A stretch of 50,726 nucleotides of DNA, from contig JAEEPF010000004.1 in assembly GCA_016284635.1 (NCBI GenBank), positions 1 through 50,726 of the forward strand. Reading direction: 5' to 3'. Below the pieces are notes generated by a model that had not been told where the DNA came from, did no database searches, and saw nothing but the letters and a program-made list of their open reading frames with translations. Shown here one piece after another: positions 36,620-45,699 of this stretch (within the stretch, counting starts at the first letter, position 1; every line of letters begins with the position of its first letter). A program made the translations under genes and the position numbers. The stretch is from Prevotella sp. (GTDB taxonomy: Bacteria; Bacteroidota; Bacteroidia; Bacteroidales; Bacteroidaceae).

Positions 36620-37863
36620 CTGAGTTTATGAATAACCAGTCCGGAGCGCAGTTTCGGTTCAAACCATGTAGCCTTTGGCGGCATGATTTTACCAGAGTCA
36701 GCGATATCCATAATCTGTTGCATCGAGACGGGATAGAGTGCCAATGCAGCACGCATCTCGCCACTGTCCACACGACGCTTCAACTCCTTCAGACCACGAA
36801 GTCCTCCGACGAAGTCTATCCGCTGAGAAGAACGCAAATCACCGATATTAAGAATCTCATCGAGAATCAGACGGCTGGAGATGTCCACGTCGAGCACACC
36901 AATGGGATCATTATTATCGTAAGTGCCTTCCTTCGCCTTCAGACTGTACCAGTGCTCATCCAGATACAGCGAGAACTCATGCAGCTGCTGGGGCTTGTAA
37001 ATCTCCGTTCCCTTGTCCTCCACGATGAAGTTCACCTGCAGGGCAGCGAGGAACTCCTCTGACGACATGCCGTTCAGATCCTTCACCACACGGTTGTAGT
37101 CGAGGATAGTGAGCTGTGAGGCCTGGAAGCACACGGCCATGAAGAAGTTGTACTCCTCTGTACCGTTGTGGTTGGGATTCTGCTTCTGTTTCTCTGCCCC
37201 CACAAGGGCAGCAGCGGCACTTCTATGATGTCCGTCGGCGATATAGAGCGAAGGCATCTTGGCAAACTCGTCGGTGATGGTCTGCATGTCGTTGTCGTCG
37301 TTGATCACCCAGAATTGATGGCGGAATCCGTCGATGGGAGCGATGAAGTCGTACTCAGGCTCTGTGGCGGCATAGCGCATGATGAGATCATTGAGTACCT
37401 GATTGTCAGGATAGGCGAAGAACACGGGCTCGATGTTCGCATTGTTCACACGGACGTGCTTCATGCGGTCTTCCTCCTTGTCACGACGCGTCAGCTCATG
37501 CTTCTTGATGCGGCCGGCCATATAGTCGTCGGTATGGGCACAGACCACAAGACCATACTGCGTCTTGCCGTTCATCGTCTGGGCATAAATATAATAATGT
37601 TCGCGTGAGTCCTGCACCAACCAGCCCTTGTCCTGGAACTTCTGGAAATTCTCGGCAGCCTTCTCATACACCCGGGGGTCGTACTCCGACGTACCCACGG
37701 GGAAGTCGATCTCCGGTTTGATGATGTGATACAGACTCTTTTCGTTGTCGCCGGCCTCTGCCCTCGCCTCTTCTGAGTCGAGTACATCGTAGGGGCGGCT
37801 CTCTACCTGCTCCACCAACTCCTTCGGTGGACGGATTCCTTTAAACGGTTTGATGATTGCCAT
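36616..37863 (-). CDS. DUF1015 family protein
   Basis: A 415-residue cytoplasmic protein of the DUF1015 family, starting MAIIKPFKGIRPPKELV with the typical PYDVLDSEEARAEA and later IADGHHRSAAA motifs. The function is not established; in several Bacteroidetes it sits with serC and serA, and here it lies about 5 kb from them. Its stop codon and that of the M15 gene share the four bases TTAA (36616-36619). It has its own promoter, interleaved with that of the divergent sensor gene. Confidence 0.88.
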   Translation of the reverse strand: MAIIKPFKGIRPPKELVEQVESRPYDVLDSEEARAEAGDNEKSLYHIIKPEIDFPVGTSEYDPRVYEKAAENFQKFQDKGWLVQDSREHYYIYAQTMNGKTQYGLVVCAHTDDYMAGRIKKHELTRRDKEEDRMKHVRVNNANIEPVFFAYPDNQVLNDLIMRYAATEPEYDFIAPIDGFRHQFWVINDDNDMQTITDEFAKMPSLYIADGHHRSAAAALVGAEKQKQNPNHNGTEEYNFFMAVCFQASQLTILDYNRVVKDLNGMSSEEFLAALQVNFIVEDKGTEIYKPQQLHEFSLYLDEHWYSLKAKEGTYDNNDPIGVLDVDISSRLILDEILNIGDLRSSQRIDFVGGLRGLKELKRRVDSGEMRAALALYPVSMQQIMDIADSGKIMPPKATWFEPKLRSGLVIHKLS

Positions 37864-37902
37864 ATTTTATTGATGTTTACTATTGATTCTGGAATTGTGG
37901 TG

Positions 37903-37934
37903 CAAAATTACGCAGATTATTTGGAATAACCAAA
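37903..37934 (-). promoter_or_regulatory. Promoter of the DUF1015 gene
   Basis: Minus-strand TTTG (37934-37931) and TAATTTTG (37910-37903), 20-base spacer. It interleaves with the opposite promoter, so the two may compete. Confidence 0.75.
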
Positions 37935-37951
37935 TTTTCTTCTTATATTTG
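37920..37951 (+). promoter_or_regulatory. Promoter of the kinase-like sensor gene
   Basis: TTTG (37920-37923) and TATATTTG (37944-37951), 20-base spacer, overlapping the DUF1015 promoter by about 15 bases. Confidence 0.75.
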
Positions 37952-37997
37952 CACCGTGATAATCATTAATCAACTGATATACCCCCAACACATAAAG

Positions 37998-39971
37998 ATG
38001 AAAAGGATAACATTTATCGTAGCCAGCCTGCTGATTTGTACGATCTTATTCGCGCAGACTCAGGCCTCACAGGAGGAAATTGCCTTTGCCCAACGCATCT
38101 ATAAGGCACAGGAACAGGGAGATGAAACAGCATTTCAGGCAGCCCAGAAGGACTATGCTGATTATCTGCTCGGCAAGAAGAACTGGGGGAAATACTATAA
38201 TCTGTGGGTAAACCAGGTGGTTTTCCACGTCAACAACAAGCATTTCTACCAGGCTTTTACCGAAATCCAGAAGATGACGGATGACATCGAGGAACGTAAA
38301 CAGACGAAATACCTTTATGTGGCCTATCAGGCCTTAGGTCTCTACTATGTCAACCGCGGAAACTATGAACAGGGAGAGACTTACTTCAAGAAGGCGCTAG
38401 AGCTGGTTGATACTGTCAGTAATCAACTGGCAGCAGCCAATCTCCACATATCGCTGGCCCAGGCTCAGAGTTATACTAATCCAGCCGAAGCGATGAAGCA
38501 GTTGGATCGTCTGCCCTCATTGGAGGGAAACCCGACGACGGAAAGCGGCGTGTTGGCCTATCGCTGTATCATCGCCTTTGAAATGAACGACCTGAAGGCC
38601 TTTAAGAAATACTATGCAAAGTATGACAGCATCAGACAGAACTTCCCAGAACCATTCAATGAGATAAATTATGAGAATGTGATGGTGTATCATCACATGG
38701 TGGAGGGGCATACAGACCAAGCGTTGGCATGGTGCGATTCGCTGGATTCTGATATTGAAGCCGCCGAGTTGCGGGCAAAGGTGTATGAGCATGCCCGACT
38801 ATGGGAAAAAGCCTTCTACGAAATAGAACGTAAAGACAGTTTGAATCGACGTGTGGAGAATGAGGTGCTGGCTGATAACCTTGCTTCGCTGTCGCAAACC
38901 ATCGATTCTCTTGAGGAGAAGGAAAGAAAGGCCAAAATAATCAGACAGCAATTGATTATCGTAGGTGTACTGGCTACCTTTATTATTTCCCTTCTGATAG
39001 GCATTTTGCTCTACCGTCGCAGAAATCACAGACTTCTGAAACAGCAGTACGCCATGGTTAAGGAGGCTCAAGAGCAGACGGCCAATGTTCTCAGCATCCG
39101 GAAAGCCTTTGTCAAATCGATGTGGGAGCGTCTGAAGTCGCCTGTTCAACTGCTGATGAATTATGCCAATGTTTTCAATAATCCAGACTTCCGCCTGAAG
39201 CTGGAGGAAAGGCCAAAGGCCTATCAGGACATCGTGGACTCTGCCAAACAGATCGGTTCGCTCATCGAGCCTGTCATTGAGTCGATGGCTCATGACAATA
39301 CTGCCATCAGTGAACAACAGAAGAACGTGTGTCAAGATGCGCTCCGCTCTCCCTTGTCATCGCTCATCGGCATGGCGGAAATCATTGCAGAGGACAAGGA
39401 TCACCATATCCCGGAAGATGAATATCTGAAGATGCGCGAAGTAGTATCGAATAATGCTTATATGGTGGCGATATCGACTCAGGAACTGCTCTATTTCAGT
39501 ATAACGGCCGACGGTCAAAAGGTTGAGAAGAAAGACTACGTAGGACTGAATGAGACAGTACAGTCCATCCTTAACAGTTATGATTGGCGCAACCGTGAAC
39601 TGGAATTCATGTTTTCGTCGGATGTGGACGACGACGTGCATATACACACTTATAGCGAACGTCTGCAGCGACTGTTGATTTGCCTATTGCGCAATTCTGA
39701 CCAGTTTGCTGTCTATGGCAAGGTGGAGGTCAGTTGTCATGCAGCCGACGACGGCACTTACTCCATATCTGTATCCAACGAGGGTGACAAGATTCCTGAC
39801 GGATGCGACGAAGAACAGATCTTCATGCCATTCATCAGGGTGACACCAAGCAGTCATGGTCTTAGTATCAGGCTCGCCCTCGCCAGACAACTGGCCTTGT
39901 CAATGGATTACAAACTCCATATCGACATGACCTACGATAGAGGAGTACGGATGGTTCTCTCTTTATTTTAA
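37998..39971 (+). CDS. TPR sensor protein with degenerate histidine-kinase region
   Basis: A 657-residue protein: signal peptide (MKRITFIVASLLICTILFAQ), TPR-like repeats in the periplasm (about 25-300), one membrane helix (about 314-336), a coiled linker and a kinase-like C-terminus. Two segments resemble the phosphoacceptor helix (SMWERLKSPVQLL near 373 and CQDALRSPLSSLIGMAEI near 446), but neither has the expected His in SHE[IL]R.PL. The HATPase part keeps an N box (LLRNSD), NEGDKIPDG and SSHGLSIRLALARQ. I infer a pseudokinase or a docking sensor; no response regulator is next to it. The start follows the promoter; an ATG at 37956 is too early. Confidence 0.83.
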   Translation: MKRITFIVASLLICTILFAQTQASQEEIAFAQRIYKAQEQGDETAFQAAQKDYADYLLGKKNWGKYYNLWVNQVVFHVNNKHFYQAFTEIQKMTDDIEERKQTKYLYVAYQALGLYYVNRGNYEQGETYFKKALELVDTVSNQLAAANLHISLAQAQSYTNPAEAMKQLDRLPSLEGNPTTESGVLAYRCIIAFEMNDLKAFKKYYAKYDSIRQNFPEPFNEINYENVMVYHHMVEGHTDQALAWCDSLDSDIEAAELRAKVYEHARLWEKAFYEIERKDSLNRRVENEVLADNLASLSQTIDSLEEKERKAKIIRQQLIIVGVLATFIISLLIGILLYRRRNHRLLKQQYAMVKEAQEQTANVLSIRKAFVKSMWERLKSPVQLLMNYANVFNNPDFRLKLEERPKAYQDIVDSAKQIGSLIEPVIESMAHDNTAISEQQKNVCQDALRSPLSSLIGMAEIIAEDKDHHIPEDEYLKMREVVSNNAYMVAISTQELLYFSITADGQKVEKKDYVGLNETVQSILNSYDWRNRELEFMFSSDVDDDVHIHTYSERLQRLLICLLRNSDQFAVYGKVEVSCHAADDGTYSISVSNEGDKIPDGCDEEQIFMPFIRVTPSSHGLSIRLALARQLALSMDYKLHIDMTYDRGVRMVLSLF

Positions 39972-40002
39972 CGATGTTTTTCAGCAAAAAACAACCCATC
40001 TC

Positions 40003-40033
40003 TTTGTAGATTCAGAAAAAAGCAGTAACTTTG
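40003..40033 (+). promoter_or_regulatory. Promoter of the GH5 cellulase
   Basis: TTTG (40003-40006) and TAACTTTG (40026-40033), 19-base spacer, 42 bases before the ATG. Confidence 0.8.
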
Positions 40034-40074
40034 CAGCCAAAGAAAACGGTAACTCTAATTAATTTAAAACGTAT

Positions 40075-42147
40075 ATGAAAAAAAGACTTACTACTTTTAT
40101 TTGGCTGCTGATGGCATTTGGCATCCAGTCACAGGCACAGGAGTTTGAGACAGCTACTGACGCAGTAAAGAACATGGGTGTTGGTTGGAACCTCGGCAAC
40201 ACGCTTGACGCCAACGGAAAGGGCATCAGCGATGTCGTCCAGTCTGAAACCTACTGGGGGCAACCTGTCACAAAGCCTGAACTGATCACAATGATGAAGG
40301 AGGCTGGCTTCGGAGCCATCCGAGTGCCTGTCACCTGGTATGCCCATATTGATGGCGACGGCAATGTGGATGCTGCATGGATGAAGCGTGTGCATGAGGT
40401 GGTCGACTATGTCATCAATGCAGGGCTCTACTGTGTGCTTAACGTACATCACGACACTGGTGCACATGATAATGCGTGGGTCATTGCCGACAATGACAAC
40501 TATGAGAAGACTAAGGCCCGTTACGTGAACCTATGGACACAGATTGCCAATGAGTTCAAGGATTACGACCAGCATCTGCTTTTTGAAGGTTATAACGAGA
40601 TGCTCGACAAGTACAATTCATGGTGCTTTGCCGGATTCCAGCGCCCTGACGGTTATAATGCTGATGAGGCAGCTTCTGCCTATAAGGGACTGAATGGCTA
40701 TGCCCAGAGTTTTGTGGATGCCGTGAGAGCTACTGGCGGTAACAACACCCAGCGTAACCTGGTCATCAACACCTACGCAGCGGCTAACGGCAACGGAAAT
40801 TGGAATGCCCATCTCACAGACGTACTGACAGAGCTCACGACACCCTCCGACGTGACAAAGAATCATTTGGCCTACGAGGTTCACGCCTATCCCACCCTCA
40901 ATAACGGAAAGAATGAGGTCGACGACATTATCGACAAGGTGAACACCTATCTTCTGCCCAAAGGTCCGGTGATTCTCGGTGAATGGGGAACCAGCAACGT
41001 TGATAAGGCTCAGACCGACTATGATCTGGCTCCCAAGACATTCCTGGAATTCTGCAAATACATGGTCCAGAAGGCCAAGGAGAACAACATCGCCACCTTC
41101 TATTGGATGGGACTCTCCGACGGTGTCTACCGTTCATATCCTGCCTTCAATCAACCTGCCATCGCAGAAGCCATTACCAAGGCATATCACGGAGATGATT
41201 TCGATGGCAAATACCCTACCCATGAAGCCGCAAAAGAAACAGTAGTATTCGAGGGCGAGCAACAGCTTGAATGGGGAGGAGCCATCCAATTTCCCAGCAG
41301 CTTCTTCGATGGTCTCAGCGATGCAGAACTGGAACTGACCTATACCGAAAAGTTCGATCAGTTCGAAGGCGGTGAGGCTAATTCATATCTGCAATTCTGG
41401 TATAACGACTGGAGTTCGATGATCAATTTCACCGTTGACGGTCAGGAGATTAATGAAACCCTTGAAGTCAATAAATTCTATAATTCCACATCAGGCACAG
41501 ACCACACCACCCTCTTCACCTTCGACGCAGAAACATTCAAGAACTTCAAGAAAAAAGGCATGCTCTTTCAGGGGCATGGTGTTCTGTTGAAAAAGGCTGT
41601 TCTCAAGGCAAAAGCCAAAGAAGGCGGGGATGAACCTGCAGCCAGTGAGGTGTTCTGGGAAGGTGACGAAATGCTGGATTGGGGTGACGGTCTCCAGCTG
41701 CCGATTCCTGGAGAGAGATTTGAGAATTATGGCAAGGACGTAAAACTTATCTTCCACTATACGCTCGACTTCACCGACTACAACATGATTCAGTTATTCT
41801 ATGGCGACTGGAGTAGCAACCCCAGCTTCATCATCAACGGACAGCAGATTGATAAAGAGTTCAGACCATCAGATGTTCATGGCCTTAAGACTGGCGATGA
41901 CGGTGTGAGCGAACTGACGTTCAGCGAAGATGTTTATAACGAAATTATCGCAAGAGGTATTGCCGTGCAAGGTCATGGTCTCCGTCTGAAGAAGGTCGAA
42001 CTTGCAGGTCCTGAGTCTACAGGCATACAAAGTGTTGTCAGAACAACTAATCAGAAAGACATCATCTATAACCTCTCCGGCCAGCGAGTCACCTCTCCCC
42101 GCAAAGGAATCTATATCCAGAACGGCAAGAAGTTCGTGATTAAGTGA
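40075..42147 (+). CDS. Secreted GH5 endoglucanase with two C-terminal beta modules
   Basis: A 690-residue secreted enzyme, probably cutting beta-1,4-glucans. After the signal peptide (to QSQAQ), the GH5 barrel (about 25-375) has MGVGWNLGNTLDA, NVHHDTG, the acid/base Glu175 in FEGYNEM and the nucleophile Glu303 in ILGEWGTS; the opening motif is like subfamily 4. Two tandem modules of about 125 residues follow (VFEGEQQLEWGG... and VFWEGDEMLDWGDG...), sharing WGD/WGG and NDWSSM/GDWSSNP motifs; I take them as carbohydrate-binding-like, family unknown. The end, IYNLSGQRVTSPRKGIYIQNGKK, is a typical Prevotella C-terminal tail that may be a type IX sorting signal. It has its own promoter. Confidence 0.93.
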   Translation: MKKRLTTFIWLLMAFGIQSQAQEFETATDAVKNMGVGWNLGNTLDANGKGISDVVQSETYWGQPVTKPELITMMKEAGFGAIRVPVTWYAHIDGDGNVDAAWMKRVHEVVDYVINAGLYCVLNVHHDTGAHDNAWVIADNDNYEKTKARYVNLWTQIANEFKDYDQHLLFEGYNEMLDKYNSWCFAGFQRPDGYNADEAASAYKGLNGYAQSFVDAVRATGGNNTQRNLVINTYAAANGNGNWNAHLTDVLTELTTPSDVTKNHLAYEVHAYPTLNNGKNEVDDIIDKVNTYLLPKGPVILGEWGTSNVDKAQTDYDLAPKTFLEFCKYMVQKAKENNIATFYWMGLSDGVYRSYPAFNQPAIAEAITKAYHGDDFDGKYPTHEAAKETVVFEGEQQLEWGGAIQFPSSFFDGLSDAELELTYTEKFDQFEGGEANSYLQFWYNDWSSMINFTVDGQEINETLEVNKFYNSTSGTDHTTLFTFDAETFKNFKKKGMLFQGHGVLLKKAVLKAKAKEGGDEPAASEVFWEGDEMLDWGDGLQLPIPGERFENYGKDVKLIFHYTLDFTDYNMIQLFYGDWSSNPSFIINGQQIDKEFRPSDVHGLKTGDDGVSELTFSEDVYNEIIARGIAVQGHGLRLKKVELAGPESTGIQSVVRTTNQKDIIYNLSGQRVTSPRKGIYIQNGKKFVIK

Positions 42148-42254
42148 GAGAAGAATTGAGCTAGCTTGCCTGTCGACATTGTGCGAAACCATCAGCATTT
42201 GAACCCACGTCTAAGGAAACGAATAGAGAAAGATGCTGTCACTATCTTCTGAGC

Positions 42255-42446
42255 AAAAAAGCGTCTTACCGTCTTAACGTCTTAACGTCTTAAGCGATTT
42301 TGATGGAGACGGAGGGGTGAACGAGAGAGATATGTTAATATATATTAATAATATTATATATTATATATAAGGTACGCGTAGTTTGGTGTGTGAGTGTGGC
42401 CGTTTGCATGAAAATGAAAAAGACGCTAAGACGTTAAGACGCTTTG
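42255..42446. repeat. Inverted-array element with CGTCTTAA arms and AT-rich core
   Basis: Left arm 42255-42296 (four CGTCTTAA units) and right arm 42416-42446 (AGACGTTAAGACGC) are reverse complements around an AT-rich core (42330-42370). Architecture and distance to the following array match 17916-18142, but the unit differs. The stretch 42148-42254 shows nothing clear. Confidence 0.85.
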
Positions 42447-42530
42447 TCAGAGGAGAGCACCGCTGGTGTTCAAATTACTTTACAAAACAAAAGTCAATAG
42501 AGTAAACTATGAGAAAATAGGCATGTTTCT

Positions 42531-42615
42531 AGGAGTTTAGATAGGGTAAACTCCGACTTTACCCTAACTAAAGTCCGACTTTACTTAGCCTAAAGTCAGG
42601 GCGATTATAAGGCAT
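42531..42615. repeat. 22-base array (TAAAGTCCGACTTTA) plus GGGCG/GGCA block
   Basis: Three units of about 22 bases (TAAACTCCGACTTTACCC and similar) and a trailing AGGGCGATTATAAGGCA. The unit is the inverted form of that at 18235-18310, and the trailing block matches. Confidence 0.8.
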
Positions 42616-42711
42616 TGTAAATCAAATAGTTACGAATCGGAGAAAGAGAAATAGGCCAGTTGTGAATTATCTTTACAAAGGCAAAGTGCGAATTTCTTCT
42701 TCCTAGCCTTC

Positions 42712-42846
42712 GCGTGACAATTGGGACAATTGGACAGTCGTTTTCTGCACGCTTTCAGAGGAAGAGAGGCGTTATCACGGAGAAGAAGAGAGTAAATATA
42801 TAGATGTAAGTAAAAAATGCATTGTCCTTTGTCACAATTGTCACGC
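42712..42846. repeat. Inverted-array element (GACAATTGG units)
   Basis: GCGTGACAATTG (42712-42723) pairs exactly with CAATTGTCACGC (42835-42846); a second GACAATTGG unit follows in the left arm. The core is rich in purines and A/T. I see no convincing gene from 42148 to 42958. Confidence 0.75.
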
Positions 42847-42958
42847 ATTTATTTTGCACAGGCAGAATGATTTGCGTAAATGCCAGAAAAAGAGGAACGT
42901 ACCGATTGGCACGCTCCCCTATTCTGCGAAATGTCGGCTGGAGAACCAGCTAACGGAT

Positions 42959-43876
42959 TTACTTATTCACCTGGAACTTAGTGTCGCCGTCCTTGAAGAA
43001 GGCGTTGATCTGCTTGGCGGCAGCGATACCAGCATTGATATTGGCCTCGGCCGTCTGGGCACCCATCTTCTTCGGAGTTGAGAAATAACGGCCCTCAAAC
43101 TTAGCGAACTCGTCGTTGGCATCGGGCATGATGTCGGTCACGAACTTCAGGTCCTCACGCTCAGCCATCAGCTTGATGAGGCCAGCCTCGTCGATGACCT
43201 CCTTACGGGCTGTGTTCACGAGGATACCACCCTTCTTCATCTTACCAACGAGCGCGTAGTTGATGCTCTGCTTGGTCTCAGGCGTAGCGGGGATATGGAG
43301 TGAAACGACGTCGCAGGTCTCAAAGAGAGCGTCCTGATTGGCAACGGCGTGTACACCAGCCTTCTCAATCACCTCTGCGGGGCAGTAGGCATCGAAGGCA
43401 TAGACATCCATGCCGAAGCCCTTGGCGATGCGAGCCACATTGCGGCCTACATTACCGAAAGCGAGGATACCAAGTTTCTTGCCCAGCAACTCTGAACCGC
43501 TCTTGCCATTGTAGAAACCACGAACAGCCATCACCAGCAGACCGAAGACAAGCTCGGCCACAGCGTTGGCGTTCTGACCAGGGGTGTTCTCAGCGACTAC
43601 GTTGTGAGCGGTAGCAGCAGCGAGGTCGATGTTGTCGTAACCTGCACCGGCGCGAACCACAATCTTCAACTGCTTAGCAGCGTCCAGAACCTCAGCGTCC
43701 ACCTTATCCGAACGGATAATGAGTGCGTCGGCATCCTTCACTGCATCCAGGAACTGAGCCTTCTCTGTATATTTCTCGAGCAGCACGAGCTCATTGCCTG
43801 CTGCCTCAATCTCAGCCTTGATACCATTCACAGCTGCTGCTGCGAAAGGCTTCTCTGTTGCAACTAAAATCTTCAT
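42959..43876 (-). CDS. serA: D-3-phosphoglycerate dehydrogenase
   Basis: A 305-residue NAD-dependent enzyme, first step of serine synthesis (3-phosphoglycerate to 3-phosphohydroxypyruvate). It has VVRAGAGYDNIDL, the NAD motif GKKLGILAFGNVGRNVA and the catalytic Arg/Glu/His region with LHIPATPETKQSI and NTARKEVIDE. There is no C-terminal ACT domain, so serine feedback through such a domain is not expected. The start is MKILVATEKPF; the frame is open a little upstream. It follows serC in the same direction. Confidence 0.93.
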   Translation of the reverse strand: MKILVATEKPFAAAAVNGIKAEIEAAGNELVLLEKYTEKAQFLDAVKDADALIIRSDKVDAEVLDAAKQLKIVVRAGAGYDNIDLAAATAHNVVAENTPGQNANAVAELVFGLLVMAVRGFYNGKSGSELLGKKLGILAFGNVGRNVARIAKGFGMDVYAFDAYCPAEVIEKAGVHAVANQDALFETCDVVSLHIPATPETKQSINYALVGKMKKGGILVNTARKEVIDEAGLIKLMAEREDLKFVTDIMPDANDEFAKFEGRYFSTPKKMGAQTAEANINAGIAAAKQINAFFKDGDTKFQVNK

Positions 43877-43995
43877 AAATATTTCTTTTTTCTGAAACAA
43901 ATTCCCCTAATAACTCGTAATTAACCATAATAATATTATTACGGAAATTATGGACTATTACGGGAATTCGTTTTAAAATACTATTTATTTCTAAC

Positions 43996-45063
43996 TTAAT
44001 GATTTGCTTCGAATTCTTTCATGCAGGCGACGAGGGCGTTGCATCCTTCGATAGTCTGGGCGTTGTAGCAAGAAGCGCGGAAACCACCAACCGAACGATG
44101 ACCCTTCACGCCAACCATACCCTTTGACACTGCGAAGTCGAGGAAGTCCTTCTCCAACTCCTTATACTCGTCGGCCATCACGAAGCAGAGGTTCATCAGT
44201 GAACGATCCTCTTCCTTGGCGGTTCCAACGAACATCTTGTTGCGGTCGATCTCGCCATAGACGATCTCAGCGCGCTGCTTGGCCAGCTTGTCCATAGCCT
44301 CCAGACCACCCTGGCGCTTGATCCAGCGGAGGTTCTCAAGGGCGCAGTAGATGGGCACCACAGGAGGTGTGTTGAACATTGAGCCCTTATCCACGTGTGT
44401 ACGGTAGTCGAGCATCGTGGGGATCTCACGGGGAGCCTTACCCAGCTTCTCGTCCTTCAGGATGATGATGGTCACACCGGCCATCGACAGGTTCTTCTGG
44501 GCACCGGCATAGATGGCATCGTACTTGCTGACATCAACAGGACGGCTCATGAAGTCTGACGACATATCGGCAATCAGGGGCACAGGCACGTCAAGGTCCT
44601 TGCGGATCTCTGTACCATAGATGGTGTTGTTGGTTGTGATGTGCAGATAGTCGGCATCAGCAGGAACGGTCCAGTCCTTGGGGATGAAGGTGTAGTTGGC
44701 ATCGGCAGAAGAAGCCACCTCTACGACCTCACCGAAGAGCTTAGCTTCCTTCATGGCCTTCTTTGCCCACACGCCCGTGTTCAGGTAAGCGGCCTTCTTA
44801 ATCAGGAAATTGAAGGGAATCATGCAGAACTCGAGGCTTGCACCACCACCGAGGAAGATCACGGAGTAGCCCTCGGGAATGTCGAGCAGCTCCTTTGTCA
44901 GAGCCACGGCCTCGTCAACTACGGGCTGGAAGTCCTTTGCACGGTGGCTGATCTCCATCAGAGAGAGACCCGAGCCATTGAAATCAAGACACTGTTGAGC
45001 GGTTGCTTCGATGACCTCACGGGGAAGCATCGAGGGACCTGCATTAAAGTTGTACTTCTTCAT
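43996..45063 (-). CDS. serC: Phosphoserine aminotransferase
   Basis: A 355-residue PLP enzyme that makes 3-phosphoserine, second step of serine synthesis, and also serves pyridoxal phosphate synthesis. It begins [13 protein letters not shown], has [21 protein letters not shown], the PLP-binding Lys in [11 protein letters not shown], and [11 protein letters not shown] at the C-terminus. Its length is normal. The 119-base gap to serA is AT-rich without a clear terminator, so the two are probably one unit. Confidence 0.97.
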   Translation of the reverse strand: MKKYNFNAGPSMLPREVIEATAQQCLDFNGSGLSLMEISHRAKDFQPVVDEAVALTKELLDIPEGYSVIFLGGGASLEFCMIPFNFLIKKAAYLNTGVWAKKAMKEAKLFGEVVEVASSADANYTFIPKDWTVPADADYLHITTNNTIYGTEIRKDLDVPVPLIADMSSDFMSRPVDVSKYDAIYAGAQKNLSMAGVTIIILKDEKLGKAPREIPTMLDYRTHVDKGSMFNTPPVVPIYCALENLRWIKRQGGLEAMDKLAKQRAEIVYGEIDRNKMFVGTAKEEDRSLMNLCFVMADEYKELEKDFLDFAVSKGMVGVKGHRSVGGFRASCYNAQTIEGCNALVACMKEFEANH

Positions 45064-45112
45064 TTGGTTGTTTATTTTGAATGTTTATAATGAATGTTTT
45101 CGAAAAACGCTG

Positions 45113-45144
45113 CGAAATTACACTTTTATTTTCATTTGACCAAA
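45113..45144 (-). promoter_or_regulatory. serC promoter
   Basis: Minus-strand TTTG (45144-45141) and TAATTTCG (45120-45113), 20-base spacer. A second possible -7 box, TAACTTTG, lies further up at 45266-45259 and would give a leader of about 190 bases. Confidence 0.7.
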
Positions 45145-45311
45145 TAATTGAGCAGAAATTCACGAAATTAAGGCATTTTCTTTCATTTTGTCAAACCTAC
45201 ATTTCATTTTCCTGCCTCTTTTGATGGTTCTTATACGTTCATCTTTATAATACAGCTGCAAAGTTACTGAATATTTTTCGTATATAATGTGATTCATACA
45301 GATTTTTTTAT

Positions 45312-45319
45312 TATCTTTG
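45312..45319 (+). promoter_or_regulatory. -7 box of the folK promoter
   Basis: TATCTTTG ends 8 bases before the ATG at 45328; no good -33 box is seen. A very short leader is implied. Confidence 0.6.
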
Positions 45320-45327
45320 CAATCGTT

Positions 45328-45699
45328 ATGAACCAGAAACAACATCACATCATCATCAGCCTCGCCTCAAACGAGGGTCAGGAGGCGCATTTGGCATCCG
45401 CCAGGGAACAACTCACCCAGTTGTTGACAGAGGCGCATTTCACCTCCGCCATCTGGACGGAACCCGTCAACACCAGCCGTAAGGCTCCGTATCTGAACCA
45501 ACTCTGCACAGGCACTACAACCCTTGGCGTAAACCTGTTGGGCGAGGTGCTAAAGGAAACGGAAAGACGGTTAGGACGAACCCACAACGAAGACGGCATC
45601 GTGGCCATCGACCTCGACCTGTTGCAGTACGACGACCAGAAATATCACTTGCGAGACTGGAATCGAGATTATGTCAAGAATCTATTAAACGAATTATGA
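45328..45699 (+). CDS. folK: HPPK-like pterin pyrophosphokinase
   Basis: A 123-residue protein like HPPK, the folate-pathway enzyme that moves pyrophosphate from ATP to hydroxymethyl-dihydropterin. Motifs are HHIIISLASNEG at the start, WTEPVNTSRKAPYLNQ, ERRLGRTHNEDG and AIDLDLLQYD. It is shorter than the usual 155-160 residues; the C-terminal part after IDLDLL is brief. Frames upstream to 45289 cover the promoter and are excluded. Its TGA overlaps the next ATG. Confidence 0.82.
   Translation: MNQKQHHIIISLASNEGQEAHLASAREQLTQLLTEAHFTSAIWTEPVNTSRKAPYLNQLCTGTTTLGVNLLGEVLKETERRLGRTHNEDGIVAIDLDLLQYDDQKYHLRDWNRDYVKNLLNEL

Noticed and set aside
42630..42848. Minus-strand frame of 72 residues
   Set aside because: It lies in the inverted-array element, has a Cys/Lys-rich random look and no clear promoter.
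45160..45348. Minus-strand frame of 62 residues upstream of serC
   Set aside because: It overlaps the serC promoter and the folK start and has no similarity; a short leader peptide cannot be excluded.
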